Source: JAEHDI01 sp035455185 (lineage in GTDB: Bacteria > Acidobacteriota > Terriglobia > Bryobacterales > Bryobacteraceae). Taken from it: a stretch of DNA of 42,518 nucleotides. Position 1 is the first letter of the stretch. Each line of letters begins with the position of its first letter. Both the position numbers and the translations under genes were made by a program. The DNA lies in NCBI GenBank assembly GCA_035455185.1, contig DATIFQ010000475.1, forward strand, positions 1 through 42,518, written 5' to 3'. Under the pieces are notes generated by a model. That model made no database searches, had not been told where the DNA came from, and saw only the letters and a program-made list of their open reading frames with translations. Of this stretch, positions 33,372 to 40,440 are shown piece by piece.

Positions 33372-33531
33372 TGCGTGTTCTCCTTTTTCGAAGGCGGTTT
33401 TGACAAACCGGACCGAAATATCCTTATATCACGCCCGGAGCACTCGCACCGGGCAGAATCTTGGGCGCCCTCGCAAACGTGAGTCGTGGCGATTGAGTGC
33501 AGGACCAGGCTTCCGGCTTGACTGCCGAGAC

Positions 33532-33546
33532 GCACCATTTTGGTGC
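33532..33546. promoter_or_regulatory. Perfect palindrome, candidate operator of the ribbon-helix-helix gene
   Basis: GCACCA-TTT-TGGTGC is a perfect 6-bp inverted repeat with a 3-nt centre, located 11 nt upstream of the ATG at 33558. TTGACT at 33518-33523 lies just ahead of it as a possible -35 box. Autorepression by the RHH protein, the usual mode for such pairs, would put its operator here. Confidence 0.55.
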
Positions 33547-33557
33547 ATACTGATGAT

Positions 33558-33815
33558 ATGGGGTCCGTAAACAAGCCGGTCCGGCAGAGCGTCACCTTGC
33601 CATCCAAGGTTGCCGTACAGGTTCGCCGGATGGCCAGAAATCGCCGGCTCAGCGCTAATCGGATGTTGGTGGAACTCATCGAGAACGGCATCGAAGCAGA
33701 GAAGCAAAAACAACGGGAATTCTTCGAGCTTGCCGAGCGTTTCCGCGATGCCACCGATCCCGATGAGGTCAAGCGCCTTGGCGACAAACTCGGCCGTCTG
33801 GTATTTGGTGACTGA
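33558..33815 (+). CDS. Ribbon-helix-helix (CopG-like) DNA-binding protein, putative antitoxin
   Basis: An 85-residue protein starting at ATG 33558. GTG/TTG codons just upstream are inside the palindromic region. Residues about 8-40 match the RHH fold: a strand VRQSVTLPSKVAVQVRRMAR, then a helix-turn-helix LSANRMLVELIENGIEAEK. The C-terminal helix is charged (FFELAERFRDATDPDEVKRLGDKL). The stop codon overlaps the ATG of a small second gene by one base (TGATG), the coupled arrangement of toxin-antitoxin and similar two-gene modules. A palindrome sits upstream. Antitoxin status is an inference from this layout. Confidence 0.75.
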   Translation: MGSVNKPVRQSVTLPSKVAVQVRRMARNRRLSANRMLVELIENGIEAEKQKQREFFELAERFRDATDPDEVKRLGDKLGRLVFGD

Positions 33816-34060
33816 TGCCGAAGATGGAGAGTTGGGACAAGTTTCCCGCCGCGGTCCGGCAACACTTGATCGAGCGAATGCGTGACAGGGAGATCAGTGT
33901 CTCGGACCTGAACCAGCTCCGTCTCTGGGTCGAATCAAAGCCGGAGGTGCCGGAGGGTGACTGGTACAAGGACTTCGGCTCATTCAAGGTCTGCGGAAAA
34001 GGCTCGTTTCCGAAAACGTTTCTCCTCCGTGGTCAACCCGCCAAATGTCTGGCCCTCTGA
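33815..34060 (+). CDS. Small conserved protein coupled to the RHH regulator, putative toxin partner
   Basis: An 81-residue protein whose ATG overlaps the RHH stop. Residues include WDKFPAAVRQHLIERMRDRE (about 7-26), DLNQLRLWVESKPEVPEGDW and YKDFGSFKVCGKGSFPKTFL. I recall similar short proteins with the VPEGDWYKDFGSFK core following RHH regulators in cyanobacteria and other phyla, but I cannot verify this here. No nuclease or acetyltransferase motif is recognisable. The compact, aromatic-rich fold and the coupled arrangement make a toxin or a DNA-mimic partner plausible. Confidence 0.62.
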   Translation: MPKMESWDKFPAAVRQHLIERMRDREISVSDLNQLRLWVESKPEVPEGDWYKDFGSFKVCGKGSFPKTFLLRGQPAKCLAL

Positions 34061-34085
34061 GTGGCGCCCCGATCGGCCAGGCCCC

Positions 34086-34667
34086 CTACTTCTTGCTGGG
34101 GTTAATCATGATGTGCGCGCCCGCGGTCCCGGGGTACATCAGCCATGGCGCGTTCTCGGCGGGCTTGGTCGACAGTCCCGTCGACTCCGGCGTGGCGAAG
34201 GGCACGTAGATCACCCAGCGCAGATAGGCGTCGGTCACCTTCCCGGTGGCGGCATCGAAGCCGGTTCCGGTGAGTACGTAAAGCGTCCGCGGCTCGCGCG
34301 GCATGGCGAGTTTCCCCTCGGCAACCTCCTTCCAGCGGACCTCGTTGCGCTCTTTCCCACCGATCTTCTGGGCAGCCAGCTCGCGCCCGCGCGCCATGTA
34401 AGGTTCAAGATCGCGGTGGTAACAGGCGGCGCTGAACGACTTCTGGCCCGGGTCGCTGGCAAGACAGATGAGATCGTTCTTGCCCTCGCGGAGCGTGACA
34501 AGCGCCCCCTGCGCGTTGTAGCCGAGAACGGCCGCTCCAGAGCGAAGTTCCTCCGGCGCGGCAAGGACGGCGGAAGCGATCTGCTCCGCTGGGGTGGGCA
34601 CGTCCGAGGCAGCACACAGCCCAACCGCCAGGAGCCCGGACCAAAGCAGCATTTGGGTCGTTTTCAC
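34086..34667 (-). CDS. Secreted hypothetical protein
   Basis: A 193-residue protein. A signal peptide (MKTTQMLLWSGLLAVGLCAAS) is followed by a mixed alpha/beta mature part (EQIASAVLAAPEELRSGAAVLGY; NDLICLASDPGQKSFSAACYHRDLEPYMARGRELAAQ) with a paired-cysteine region near residues 68-82. The C-terminal half contains LRWVIYVPFATPESTG and PWLMYPGTAGAHIMINPSKK. I do not recognise the family. No metal or catalytic motif is evident. It is convergent with the putative toxin-antitoxin pair, 25 nt away, and divergent from hemH. Confidence 0.72.
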   Translation of the reverse strand: MKTTQMLLWSGLLAVGLCAASDVPTPAEQIASAVLAAPEELRSGAAVLGYNAQGALVTLREGKNDLICLASDPGQKSFSAACYHRDLEPYMARGRELAAQKIGGKERNEVRWKEVAEGKLAMPREPRTLYVLTGTGFDAATGKVTDAYLRWVIYVPFATPESTGLSTKPAENAPWLMYPGTAGAHIMINPSKK

Positions 34668-34823
34668 ATCGAATCCTTTCCCCGAAAACCCTTATACGCC
34701 GCTCGCGAGGGGAGGATAGCCACAGAACCGCGCTCCCCATTGCCCGCGGTCGTCGTTAGCAGCTATTTTACAGCGGAAGGAATGACCGCTTTGCGAATGA
34801 TGTTAGACTCATGCTCATCGGAA

Positions 34824-35822
34824 ATGTCTGGTATCAGCGCTTCAGGCCGCCGGATTGGTGTCGTTTTGTTTCAACTCGGAGGTCCGGATTCCGTCGACGC
34901 CGTCGAGCCATTTCTTTACAACCTGTTTAGCGACCCGGATATTATCGACTTCCCGTTGGCCTCGATCGCCCGGCGGCCCCTGGCGCGTATGATCGCCCGA
35001 GCCCGCGCGCATCACGTAAGTCGCCATTATGCGGAAATCGGAGGCCGTTCGCCGATTCTCGAAGTGACGCTGCGGCAGGCCGCTTTGCTGGAACGCGAAC
35101 TGCGGCGCAGTCTCGACGCACGCGTGGTGGTCGCGATGCGTTACTGGCATCCGCTCACAGGCGAAGCGATGGAGGAACTCCGAAAGCACGCGCCCGATGA
35201 AGTGGTGTTGCTGCCCCTATACCCGCAATACTCGCGAACCACCACGGGCAGCAGTCTGAATGAATGGAACCGCCTTTCGCGTCTGTCGGACACTTGGCGT
35301 CCAAAGGTACATCTGGTCCGCGAATACCACGCCGATCCGGATTTCATCGATGCTCTCGTCGCAGCGGTGAACGAGTCCCTGGCAGGATTCCCGCACCCGA
35401 TCACGGAACTGGACTTCCTGTTCAGTGCTCACAGCCTGCCCCTCTCCGTTGTCCAGGCGGGTGATCCGTACCAGGAGCACGTTGAGCGCACCTGCGATCT
35501 GGTATGGGCGCGGGGAGGTTGGCCGGGCAGGCGCCACCTCTGCTACCAGAGCAAGGTGGGCACTTCCAAGTGGCTGGGACCATCAATGGAAGAAGCCATT
35601 GAGCGCCTGGCGGCGGAGGGCGCCCGTCATGTCCTGGTTGTCCCCATTTCATTCGTTTCGGACCACGTGGAAACCCTGTACGAGATCGGCATCGAACACC
35701 GGGAACTGGCCGAGCGTTTAGGCATCGCGGATTTCCGCCTTATGGCCGGCCTCAACTGCTCGCCGCACTTCATCGCCGCCTTGGCAAAGTTGGTGCGGCA
35801 GCGCCTGGCCGTCAGCGTCTAA
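34824..35822 (+). CDS. hemH: Ferrochelatase
   Basis: A 332-residue enzyme when started at ATG 34824. The same frame is open far upstream, across the divergent gene, so the start is placed by homology (MSGISASGRRIGVVLFQLGGPDS). Other ATGs at 34782-34800 are possible. It inserts Fe2+ into protoporphyrin, or into coproporphyrin in the bacterial coproporphyrin-dependent pathway. Signatures are LFQLGGPDSVDAVEPFLYNLF, VLLPLYPQYSRTTTGSS, the active-site H203 in FSAHSLP, and CYQSKVG...KWLGPS. The C-terminal VPISFVSDHVETLYEIGIE completes the fold. The gene is single, and no other haem gene is adjacent. Confidence 0.93.
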   Translation: MSGISASGRRIGVVLFQLGGPDSVDAVEPFLYNLFSDPDIIDFPLASIARRPLARMIARARAHHVSRHYAEIGGRSPILEVTLRQAALLERELRRSLDARVVVAMRYWHPLTGEAMEELRKHAPDEVVLLPLYPQYSRTTTGSSLNEWNRLSRLSDTWRPKVHLVREYHADPDFIDALVAAVNESLAGFPHPITELDFLFSAHSLPLSVVQAGDPYQEHVERTCDLVWARGGWPGRRHLCYQSKVGTSKWLGPSMEEAIERLAAEGARHVLVVPISFVSDHVETLYEIGIEHRELAERLGIADFRLMAGLNCSPHFIAALAKLVRQRLAVSV

Positions 35823-35898
35823 GCAGTTTCCGAACCGTGACGGAAAGGAGCGGTCAGTCTCTTTCGGCCCGCGGCTCGGCTGATACGCAACTAAGGGG

Positions 35899-35928
35899 TT
35901 GCATATTGCAGGGCACTTGGGATATTAT
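35899..35928 (+). promoter_or_regulatory. Sigma-70 promoter for the AHSA1-arsR pair
   Basis: TTGCAT (35899-35904) and TATTAT (35923-35928) are 18 nt apart. A GGTTGCA motif overlaps the -35 box and recurs in the palindrome just downstream, which suggests repression by the ArsR-type product. Confidence 0.55.
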
Positions 35929-35944
35929 GCAACCTGGAGGTTGC
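35929..35944. promoter_or_regulatory. Perfect 16-bp palindrome covering the Shine-Dalgarno; candidate ArsR operator
   Basis: GCAACCTGGAGGTTGC reads the same on both strands. It starts one base after the -10 box and contains the GGAGG Shine-Dalgarno (35936-35940), 7 nt before the ATG at 35948. Its GCAACC half-site recurs upstream at the -35 box (GGTTGC, 35897-35902). Confidence 0.55.
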
Positions 35945-35947
35945 GCA

Positions 35948-36412
35948 ATGACGCTTACGGACTTGAGCCGGATTGATCGGGCGATCCAGATCCAGGCGCC
36001 ACCCGACCGCGTTTGGCGTGCGCTCACCGACGCCCGGGAGCTATCGGCTTGGTTTCAGGTGACCATCGAGGGCAGCATGGAGCCAGGCAACGAAGTGTGG
36101 ATGACCTCTGTCCACCCGGAGCACCAGGGTCAGCGTTTTCGTGTGTGGATTGTGGAGATGACGCCGGCCCGCCGGGTCGTCTGGCATTGGCATCCGGGCG
36201 AGGTGGATCCCAGTGTGGACTACTCCCGCGAGCCGCGAACCACCGTCACTTTCACGCTGGAGCCGGCAGCCGGCGGAACACGGCTCAGTATCTCAGAGAC
36301 GGGTTTCAACGAAATCTCCCTCGCGCGCCGGGCAAAGGTCTATGGCGACAACGCCCAGGGCTGGACGGAAGTGGTCGTCTGGCTGCAAAAGTATGCCGAA
36401 ACGGGTGGTTGA
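35948..36412 (+). CDS. SRPBCC/AHSA1-family (START-like) protein
   Basis: A 154-residue protein starting at ATG 35948 (MTLTDLSRIDRAIQIQAPPD). The Shine-Dalgarno GGAGG is 7 nt upstream and sits inside a palindrome. The AHSA1 signatures are VWRALTDARELSAWF (about 21-35) and a C-terminal helix motif GFNEISLARRAK..YGDNAQGWTEVVVWLQKY. AHSA1-like proteins bind hydrophobic ligands. When paired with ArsR-type regulators, as here, the pair is thought to couple ligand sensing with expression. It overlaps the arsR-type gene by 20 bp. Confidence 0.88.
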   Translation: MTLTDLSRIDRAIQIQAPPDRVWRALTDARELSAWFQVTIEGSMEPGNEVWMTSVHPEHQGQRFRVWIVEMTPARRVVWHWHPGEVDPSVDYSREPRTTVTFTLEPAAGGTRLSISETGFNEISLARRAKVYGDNAQGWTEVVVWLQKYAETGG

Positions 36413-36734
36413 GCGGAATCTGGCGGGCGTCGCGGTCATGTTCGCGGCACTCGGTGATGAGACGCGCCTGCTGTTGCTGAGGCGGTTGTCGCAAGGTGGG
36501 CCGGCCTCGATCTCGGTGCTGGCGGATCGCTTCCGCCTGACTCGCCAGGGAGTGACAAAGCACCTTCATGTTCTCGCGGACGCTGGAATCATCGACGGTC
36601 ACCGCGCGGGCCGGGAGCATATTTGGGCACTGAATCCGACGCGACTCGCGGAAGCCCGCCGTCACCTCGACGTGATCGCCCGCGGTTGGGACGACGCTCT
36701 CACCCGCCTGAAAACGCTTATCGAGGGCGACTAG
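36393..36734 (+). CDS. ArsR-family winged-helix transcriptional regulator
   Basis: A 113-residue regulator when started at ATG 36393, overlapping the AHSA1 gene. The winged HTH is classic: FAALGDETRLLLLRRLSQGGPASISVLADRFRLTRQGVTKHLHVLADAGIIDG, then HRAGREHIWALNP. No metal-binding cysteine pair of the ArsR/SmtB type is present, as is normal for the AHSA1-linked subgroup. It probably represses its own operon through the palindromes at 35897-35944. The gene order (AHSA1 first, regulator second) is the reverse of the more common arrangement. Confidence 0.87.
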   Translation: MPKRVVERNLAGVAVMFAALGDETRLLLLRRLSQGGPASISVLADRFRLTRQGVTKHLHVLADAGIIDGHRAGREHIWALNPTRLAEARRHLDVIARGWDDALTRLKTLIEGD

Positions 36735-37211
36735 CCCCCACCATTCCGGATTCGCCCTCGGTAGCGTGGCTCTTTGCCGGCGCTGGCCACGCTTGAGGGC
36801 GTCCCCCATTTCGGCCTCCTCGCGCTGTTCCTCACCGGCGCGCCGAGAGGCTCGACACTGCCTTGTGGGAAGATCCGGCAAGCACTTTCGATGGGTCGTT
36901 GGCATTCCGTGAGTTGGAGCTCATCCGATCGGCGGCCAACTGCCGGTTTGCTCAATGGCGCGCCGCAGGATCAGTAAACGCCAGGCGACAAGGCAGGATG
37001 ATTGAATGGGCTGTCGTGACGGCTGGTCCGTCCGGTCTTTACGCAACGACCGATTGCGCACCAGAAGACAGTCGCCGGAAAGAGGTGAAGACGCGCCCAC
37101 TGCAAATCGAAAAGAGTTTGAGACGCCAGCTCAGCCAGCCGTCCCAAAAGAGCGCATCTGAGACGCTCCGCCAACGATCGTGGCCGGCGATGTCGGCGCG
37201 CTTCCGGGCAA
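36735..37211. other. 477-bp gap without a supported gene
   Basis: Between arsR and the convergent hydrolase gene the only clear structure is a 31-bp palindromic stem (next entry). Short open frames, the longest about 122 codons at 36863-37231, have no recognisable motifs and no good Shine-Dalgarno, so I do not call them. Confidence 0.6.
36763..36793. repeat. Extragenic palindrome after the arsR gene
   Basis: AGCGTGGC (36763-36770) and GCCACGCT (36786-36793) are perfect 8-bp arms around a 15-nt GC-rich loop. They are flanked by CCTC...GAGG, which extends the complementarity imperfectly. No T-tract follows, so a REP-like palindrome is as likely as a terminator. Confidence 0.45.
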
Positions 37212-38558
37212 TTATCGACCGAAAACGGTAGCCGCGATCCAGGTGCCTATTTTGTCCAGGGCTGATGGGGAAATCGTCTCTTCGATCTGCCCGTATTCGC
37301 GGAAAGCGCCAGTTTTGGCGGTCTGGAGGAGATGATTCAGGCCGGGTATTTCAACGGCTTCAAAGTGCTTGTTGCCCCCATCTTGCAAGGCTTCGCGGAT
37401 CGCCGGCAGATTCAGCTTGGGAGGGACCTGAGTATCCTTCTCTCCGTTGATCGCCAGTACCGGACAGGAGAGTCTGCGCAGGGCCGGAGCTGGATCATAG
37501 GACAGGAAATAGCGGTACCACGGCGAGGTCATCTGACTATAAGCAACGTCGGCCTGCCGCCCCAAAAGATCCTTGAACTTCTGTTTCAGGACGGCTTCAT
37601 CCTTCTCCTTCATCAGCAGGTCGAGAATCTCACGCTCTTTGACCCCGGCCTGGACAGCCTGTTCGTGCGGCATTCCGGCGGCTTCTCCGCCCGCCACCGT
37701 TTGAGCTACGATGATCTGGTCGCCCGGAACGCCGGGACCGGCCATGAGAACGACAAAGGCTACGTCTTTGCTACGTGCGGCCACCATCGGCGCGATGACG
37801 CCGCCTTCGCTGTGGCCGATCAAGCCGATCTTGTGTGGATCAATCTCGCGGCGGGTCTTGAGGTAAGCCAGAGCGGCTTCGGTGTCGGTGGCGAAGTCGG
37901 CGGTGGTGGCGGTGGCGAAGACGCCGCCGGATTTTCCGGCGCCGCGATCGTCGGAACGAAGCACGGCGATGCCCTTGCGAGTCAGGAAGTCAGCCAGCAC
38001 CAGGAAGGGCTTGTGCCCGAGCAGGCTTTCATCGCGATCCTGCTGGCCCGACCCGGTGATCAGAATGACCGCAGGAAACGGGCCTGGCCTGTTTGGTATC
38101 GTCAGGGTTGCGCCGAGCTTGATGCCGGCGGTGCGGTTCTCGTAAACGAGGTCTTCTTCGCGGTAGGGATAGGGTTGGGTGGGGTTCTGCGGCCGCCGAG
38201 GCTCGGCCAGAACTTCCGTGCCGGCTCGTTTGAAATTCAAGGGAAAAGATTCGCGTTGCGTAAACGTGCCCTCAATGGCGGTAAAGTCCTTGTTCACCGT
38301 GCCTTCGTAGTGGATTGCCGCCAACGCGAAGGTCAGCTTGGACTCTTTGAGTTCTATGGAACGGATTGGGATCCCTTTGGCATTCTGATCGAGGCTGTCC
38401 ATAGTGCCTGTGAGGATGCCATCCGTTCCCCTGGTAATGTGCACGAGAAACCGCAAATCCATGGGTCCGGCATGCAGAGTGCCGAGCCAGTCGCCGGCGA
38501 TGTCCTGCGCCAGCACGGGAAGAGCCGCTAGAAGCGTGAGAAAGAAAGGTCGTTTCAT
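37212..38558 (-). CDS. Secreted alpha/beta hydrolase (prolyl-oligopeptidase/DLH-like)
   Basis: A 448-residue protein with a signal peptide (MKRPFFLTLLAALPVLA). About 20-120 are a beta-rich N-terminal domain (GDWLGTLHAGPMDLRFLVHIT; GTVNKDFTAIEGTFTQRE). The hydrolase domain has the oxyanion region AVILITGSGQQDRDE, the nucleophile elbow GHSEGG, the acid in INGEKDTQVPP and the histidine in IPGLNHLLQ. This is the pattern of secreted alpha/beta hydrolases with an N-terminal DUF3887-like domain. Substrate unknown. It lies 74 nt downstream of the DUF1648 membrane gene and may be part of the same transcription unit. Confidence 0.83.
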   Translation of the reverse strand: MKRPFFLTLLAALPVLAQDIAGDWLGTLHAGPMDLRFLVHITRGTDGILTGTMDSLDQNAKGIPIRSIELKESKLTFALAAIHYEGTVNKDFTAIEGTFTQRESFPLNFKRAGTEVLAEPRRPQNPTQPYPYREEDLVYENRTAGIKLGATLTIPNRPGPFPAVILITGSGQQDRDESLLGHKPFLVLADFLTRKGIAVLRSDDRGAGKSGGVFATATTADFATDTEAALAYLKTRREIDPHKIGLIGHSEGGVIAPMVAARSKDVAFVVLMAGPGVPGDQIIVAQTVAGGEAAGMPHEQAVQAGVKEREILDLLMKEKDEAVLKQKFKDLLGRQADVAYSQMTSPWYRYFLSYDPAPALRRLSCPVLAINGEKDTQVPPKLNLPAIREALQDGGNKHFEAVEIPGLNHLLQTAKTGAFREYGQIEETISPSALDKIGTWIAATVFGR

Positions 38559-38632
38559 GATAGTAGATCTCCTGAAGTCCGCGCGGTTTCAAAGCCTCCC
38601 CGCGCCGCTCCAGTTTCAAGGCGCGCGCTCGT

Positions 38633-39640
38633 TTATGACCGCAACGCGCGGGCCAGCACGACGATTCCCACCGGAAACAGCAGGAATGCGGCCACAACAA
38701 TCCACGCCAGCCGGTTGCCGAAGTTCAAAGTGAGTCCGAGGCCGATGCGCTTTTGGACCCATAGCGCTGGATCTTCGGGGTCGTAGTAGAACAGGTCGCG
38801 ATGCCAGCAGGCATCCGGCGTGACTTCCGCTCCCGGCTCCGGGGCGGGCACGCCTCGCCGGAAGTGACGGGTGAACACCACGGCCAGGAAGACAAAGAAC
38901 GCGCCATTCAATGCAACCGTCGCCCAAGTGGGAGCAACGCGAAGTGGCAGAAGACCGGCGATCGAGAATGCCGCACCGACCAGCCAGCCGACCGCGATGA
39001 GAATGATCCGAACCACTGGATGCACGGCAGCTCTACGGGAACCCCAGGTGATGACGGTGTCGATCGCCACGATAAACACGATGAGCAGCGCGCCCATCAA
39101 CAGTGGGCCGAACACACCCAAGGGCGTCCGGGTGGACCAGGCGTTCGGCACTCCGTTTTGGCCCCAGTGGATCGGGAAACGGGCGGGAATCTCGTCCCAA
39201 CGAAAATGCAGGTAAACCGCGGTGGCAGCCAACAGAGCCAGCGGGAGAAGAAACCAGGGCAGTCGCCGGGCCAGGCCTGAATCCGCGTGCAAGCGCGCCT
39301 CGCGGGTAGAGGGAGCTGGCAGCGCAAGCCCACGTAGCTCGGCGCGGCCGGCGGAGAACCCACGGTAGGCCGCAATGATTGGCAGCAGCGAAAACCCCAC
39401 CCATGCAGCGGCCCTGGGCAACGGTGCAAAACATGCAATCAGCAGCATCGAAACCGTCCAGGGCAGGAGGTGCAGGTGGTAGCGGCGCAAAAGTCGGCGG
39501 CCCTCCGGCCCGTACCGGACCTCCCGTGCCAGTGCAAGCCCGAAGAGGTGATCACGGCGCGGCAACAGCGGGAGTGCGTGCAGCACCGCGAGGATGAAGA
39601 GTTGCGGCATCACCGGGAGCAAGCGAATCCAGATCATCAT
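38633..39640 (-). CDS. DUF1648-containing integral membrane protein regulated by a GntR/YtrA-type repressor
   Basis: A 335-residue protein with about eight membrane spans (for example MPQLFILAVLHALPLL; LLPIIAAYRGF; LLALLAATAVYLHF; LLMGALLIVFIVAIDTVI). In its middle is the DUF1648 signature FPIHWGQNGVPNAW. Near the C-terminus is a DUF5808-type segment (WHRDLFYYDPEDPALWVQKRIGLGLTLNFGN). This two-part arrangement is common beside YtrA-subfamily regulators and is thought to relate to cell-envelope stress. Its ATG overlaps the gntR stop (ATGA), so the regulator and membrane protein are translationally coupled. Confidence 0.86.
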   Translation of the reverse strand: MMIWIRLLPVMPQLFILAVLHALPLLPRRDHLFGLALAREVRYGPEGRRLLRRYHLHLLPWTVSMLLIACFAPLPRAAAWVGFSLLPIIAAYRGFSAGRAELRGLALPAPSTREARLHADSGLARRLPWFLLPLALLAATAVYLHFRWDEIPARFPIHWGQNGVPNAWSTRTPLGVFGPLLMGALLIVFIVAIDTVITWGSRRAAVHPVVRIILIAVGWLVGAAFSIAGLLPLRVAPTWATVALNGAFFVFLAVVFTRHFRRGVPAPEPGAEVTPDACWHRDLFYYDPEDPALWVQKRIGLGLTLNFGNRLAWIVVAAFLLFPVGIVVLARALRS

Positions 39641-40035
39641 GATGTCATCCTTTCTATGGCCGCGCGCAGCTCGGCGGCGATCTCACCAGCGGACAATCCT
39701 TCGGCGCGCATTCGCGCCACCATCTCGCGGAGACGCTGGCGGAAGGCAACTACCGCTTCGCGGCTGGCCCTCGCCGGCTCCTGGCGATCCACTACCACGA
39801 CGCGGCGGCCATGCCTCAGATCAAGCCAGCCTTCCCCTGCGAGCTGCCGATAGGCTTGGGCGACTGTATTGAACGTGATGCCAAGCTCCATGGCCAGTCG
39901 GCGAACCGAAGGCAGAGTGTCGCCGGGCGTCAGATTGCCGTCCACGAGGTGGGTGCGCAGGGCGTCGGCGATCTGCCGGTACTGCGGGACCGGCGACTGA
40001 AGGTCGATTCGGATTACGGGCGCCCGTTTCGTCAT
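39637..40035 (-). CDS. GntR-family transcriptional regulator, YtrA subfamily
   Basis: A 132-residue regulator of YtrA type, with a short effector-less C-terminus. The winged helix DNA-binding domain is at about 10-78: PQYRQIADALRTHLVDGNLTPGDTLPSVRRLAMELGITFNTVAQAYRQLAGEGWLDLRHGRR. The remaining 50 residues form a small dimerisation helix pair (FRQRLREMVARMRAEGLSAGEIAAEL). It starts at ATG 40035 and is transcribed from the promoter at 40055-40083. YtrA-type regulators typically repress the linked membrane-protein gene, here DUF1648, in response to envelope stress. Confidence 0.9.
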   Translation of the reverse strand: MTKRAPVIRIDLQSPVPQYRQIADALRTHLVDGNLTPGDTLPSVRRLAMELGITFNTVAQAYRQLAGEGWLDLRHGRRVVVVDRQEPARASREAVVAFRQRLREMVARMRAEGLSAGEIAAELRAAIERMTS

Positions 40036-40054
40036 CTGTATGCTGTGCGATTAC

Positions 40055-40083
40055 AGAGTACAGTTAGAATACCTGTTTGTCAA
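40055..40083 (-). promoter_or_regulatory. Sigma-70 promoter for the gntR-DUF1648 unit
   Basis: On the minus strand -35 TTGACA (40078-40083) and -10 TACTCT (40055-40060) are exactly 17 nt apart. Transcription would begin about 13 nt before the gntR ATG. It sits at the broken 3' end of the sulfatase remnant. Confidence 0.65.
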
Positions 40084-40394
40084 TACCATCCCGAGGCGGG
40101 CCTGACACTTGCCAGTCAGAATGGCCGCGCGAGTGGGAGTGCAGACAGGAGCCGCCGCGCAGGCCTCGGTGAACCGCACCCCGGCGGCTGCCAGGCGGTC
40201 GATATTCGGCGTTTCGTGGAGGTCCGCGCCGTAAACGCCCGTGTCCGCCCAGCCGAGGTCATCCGCCAGAATGAAAACCCAGAATGAAAGCAATGTTGAG
40301 CCTCTCGGGCGGCTTGGACCCCGGCAAAGACCACAGGCGCGGCCAGAGCCGCCGGCCCGAGAAAGTCGCGCCGTGTGTAGGCTCGAAGTTTCAA
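40083..40394 (-). pseudogene. Sulfatase gene remnant: truncated, with at least two frameshifts
   Basis: Reading the minus strand from the TTG at 40394, one frame gives a Tat-type leader (KLRAYTRRDFLGPAALAAPVV). A second frame reads SKPPERLNI and the third gives the sulfatase N-terminus: VFILADDLGWADTGVYG, ETPNIDRLAAAGVRFTEA and the active-site sulfatase motif CTPTRA, ending in GKCQARLG. One frame change is explained by a near-perfect 13-bp tandem duplication (40266-40278 with 40279-40291). Homology stops near 40083, where the gntR promoter begins. About 85-90 percent of a normal sulfatase, including all later domains, is absent. Confidence 0.88.
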
Positions 40395-40425
40395 GGCGGC
40401 GGTATTGTATCATAAGGGTTTGCGT

Positions 40426-40437
40426 GACCTGGAGGTC
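40426..40437. promoter_or_regulatory. Palindrome over the rmlA Shine-Dalgarno
   Basis: GACCTGGAGGTC is a perfect 12-bp palindrome containing the GGAGGT Shine-Dalgarno, 3 nt before the rmlA ATG. Its core ACCTGGAGGT is identical to that of the AHSA1 operator at 35929-35944. Confidence 0.45.
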
Positions 40438-40440
40438 GCG

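Noticed and set aside
33957..34823. N-terminal extension of the ferrochelatase frame
   Set aside because: The frame is open by chance through the antisense of the secreted hypothetical gene. Ferrochelatase homology begins only at about 34824.
36863..37231. A 122-codon plus-strand open frame between arsR and the hydrolase
   Set aside because: No Shine-Dalgarno, no recognisable domain, uneven composition, and it overlaps the end of the convergent hydrolase gene.
40405..40440. Twelve-residue extension of RmlA upstream of ATG 40441
   Set aside because: The GGAGGT Shine-Dalgarno lies just before 40441, and the family begins with MKGVVLAGGTG at that codon.
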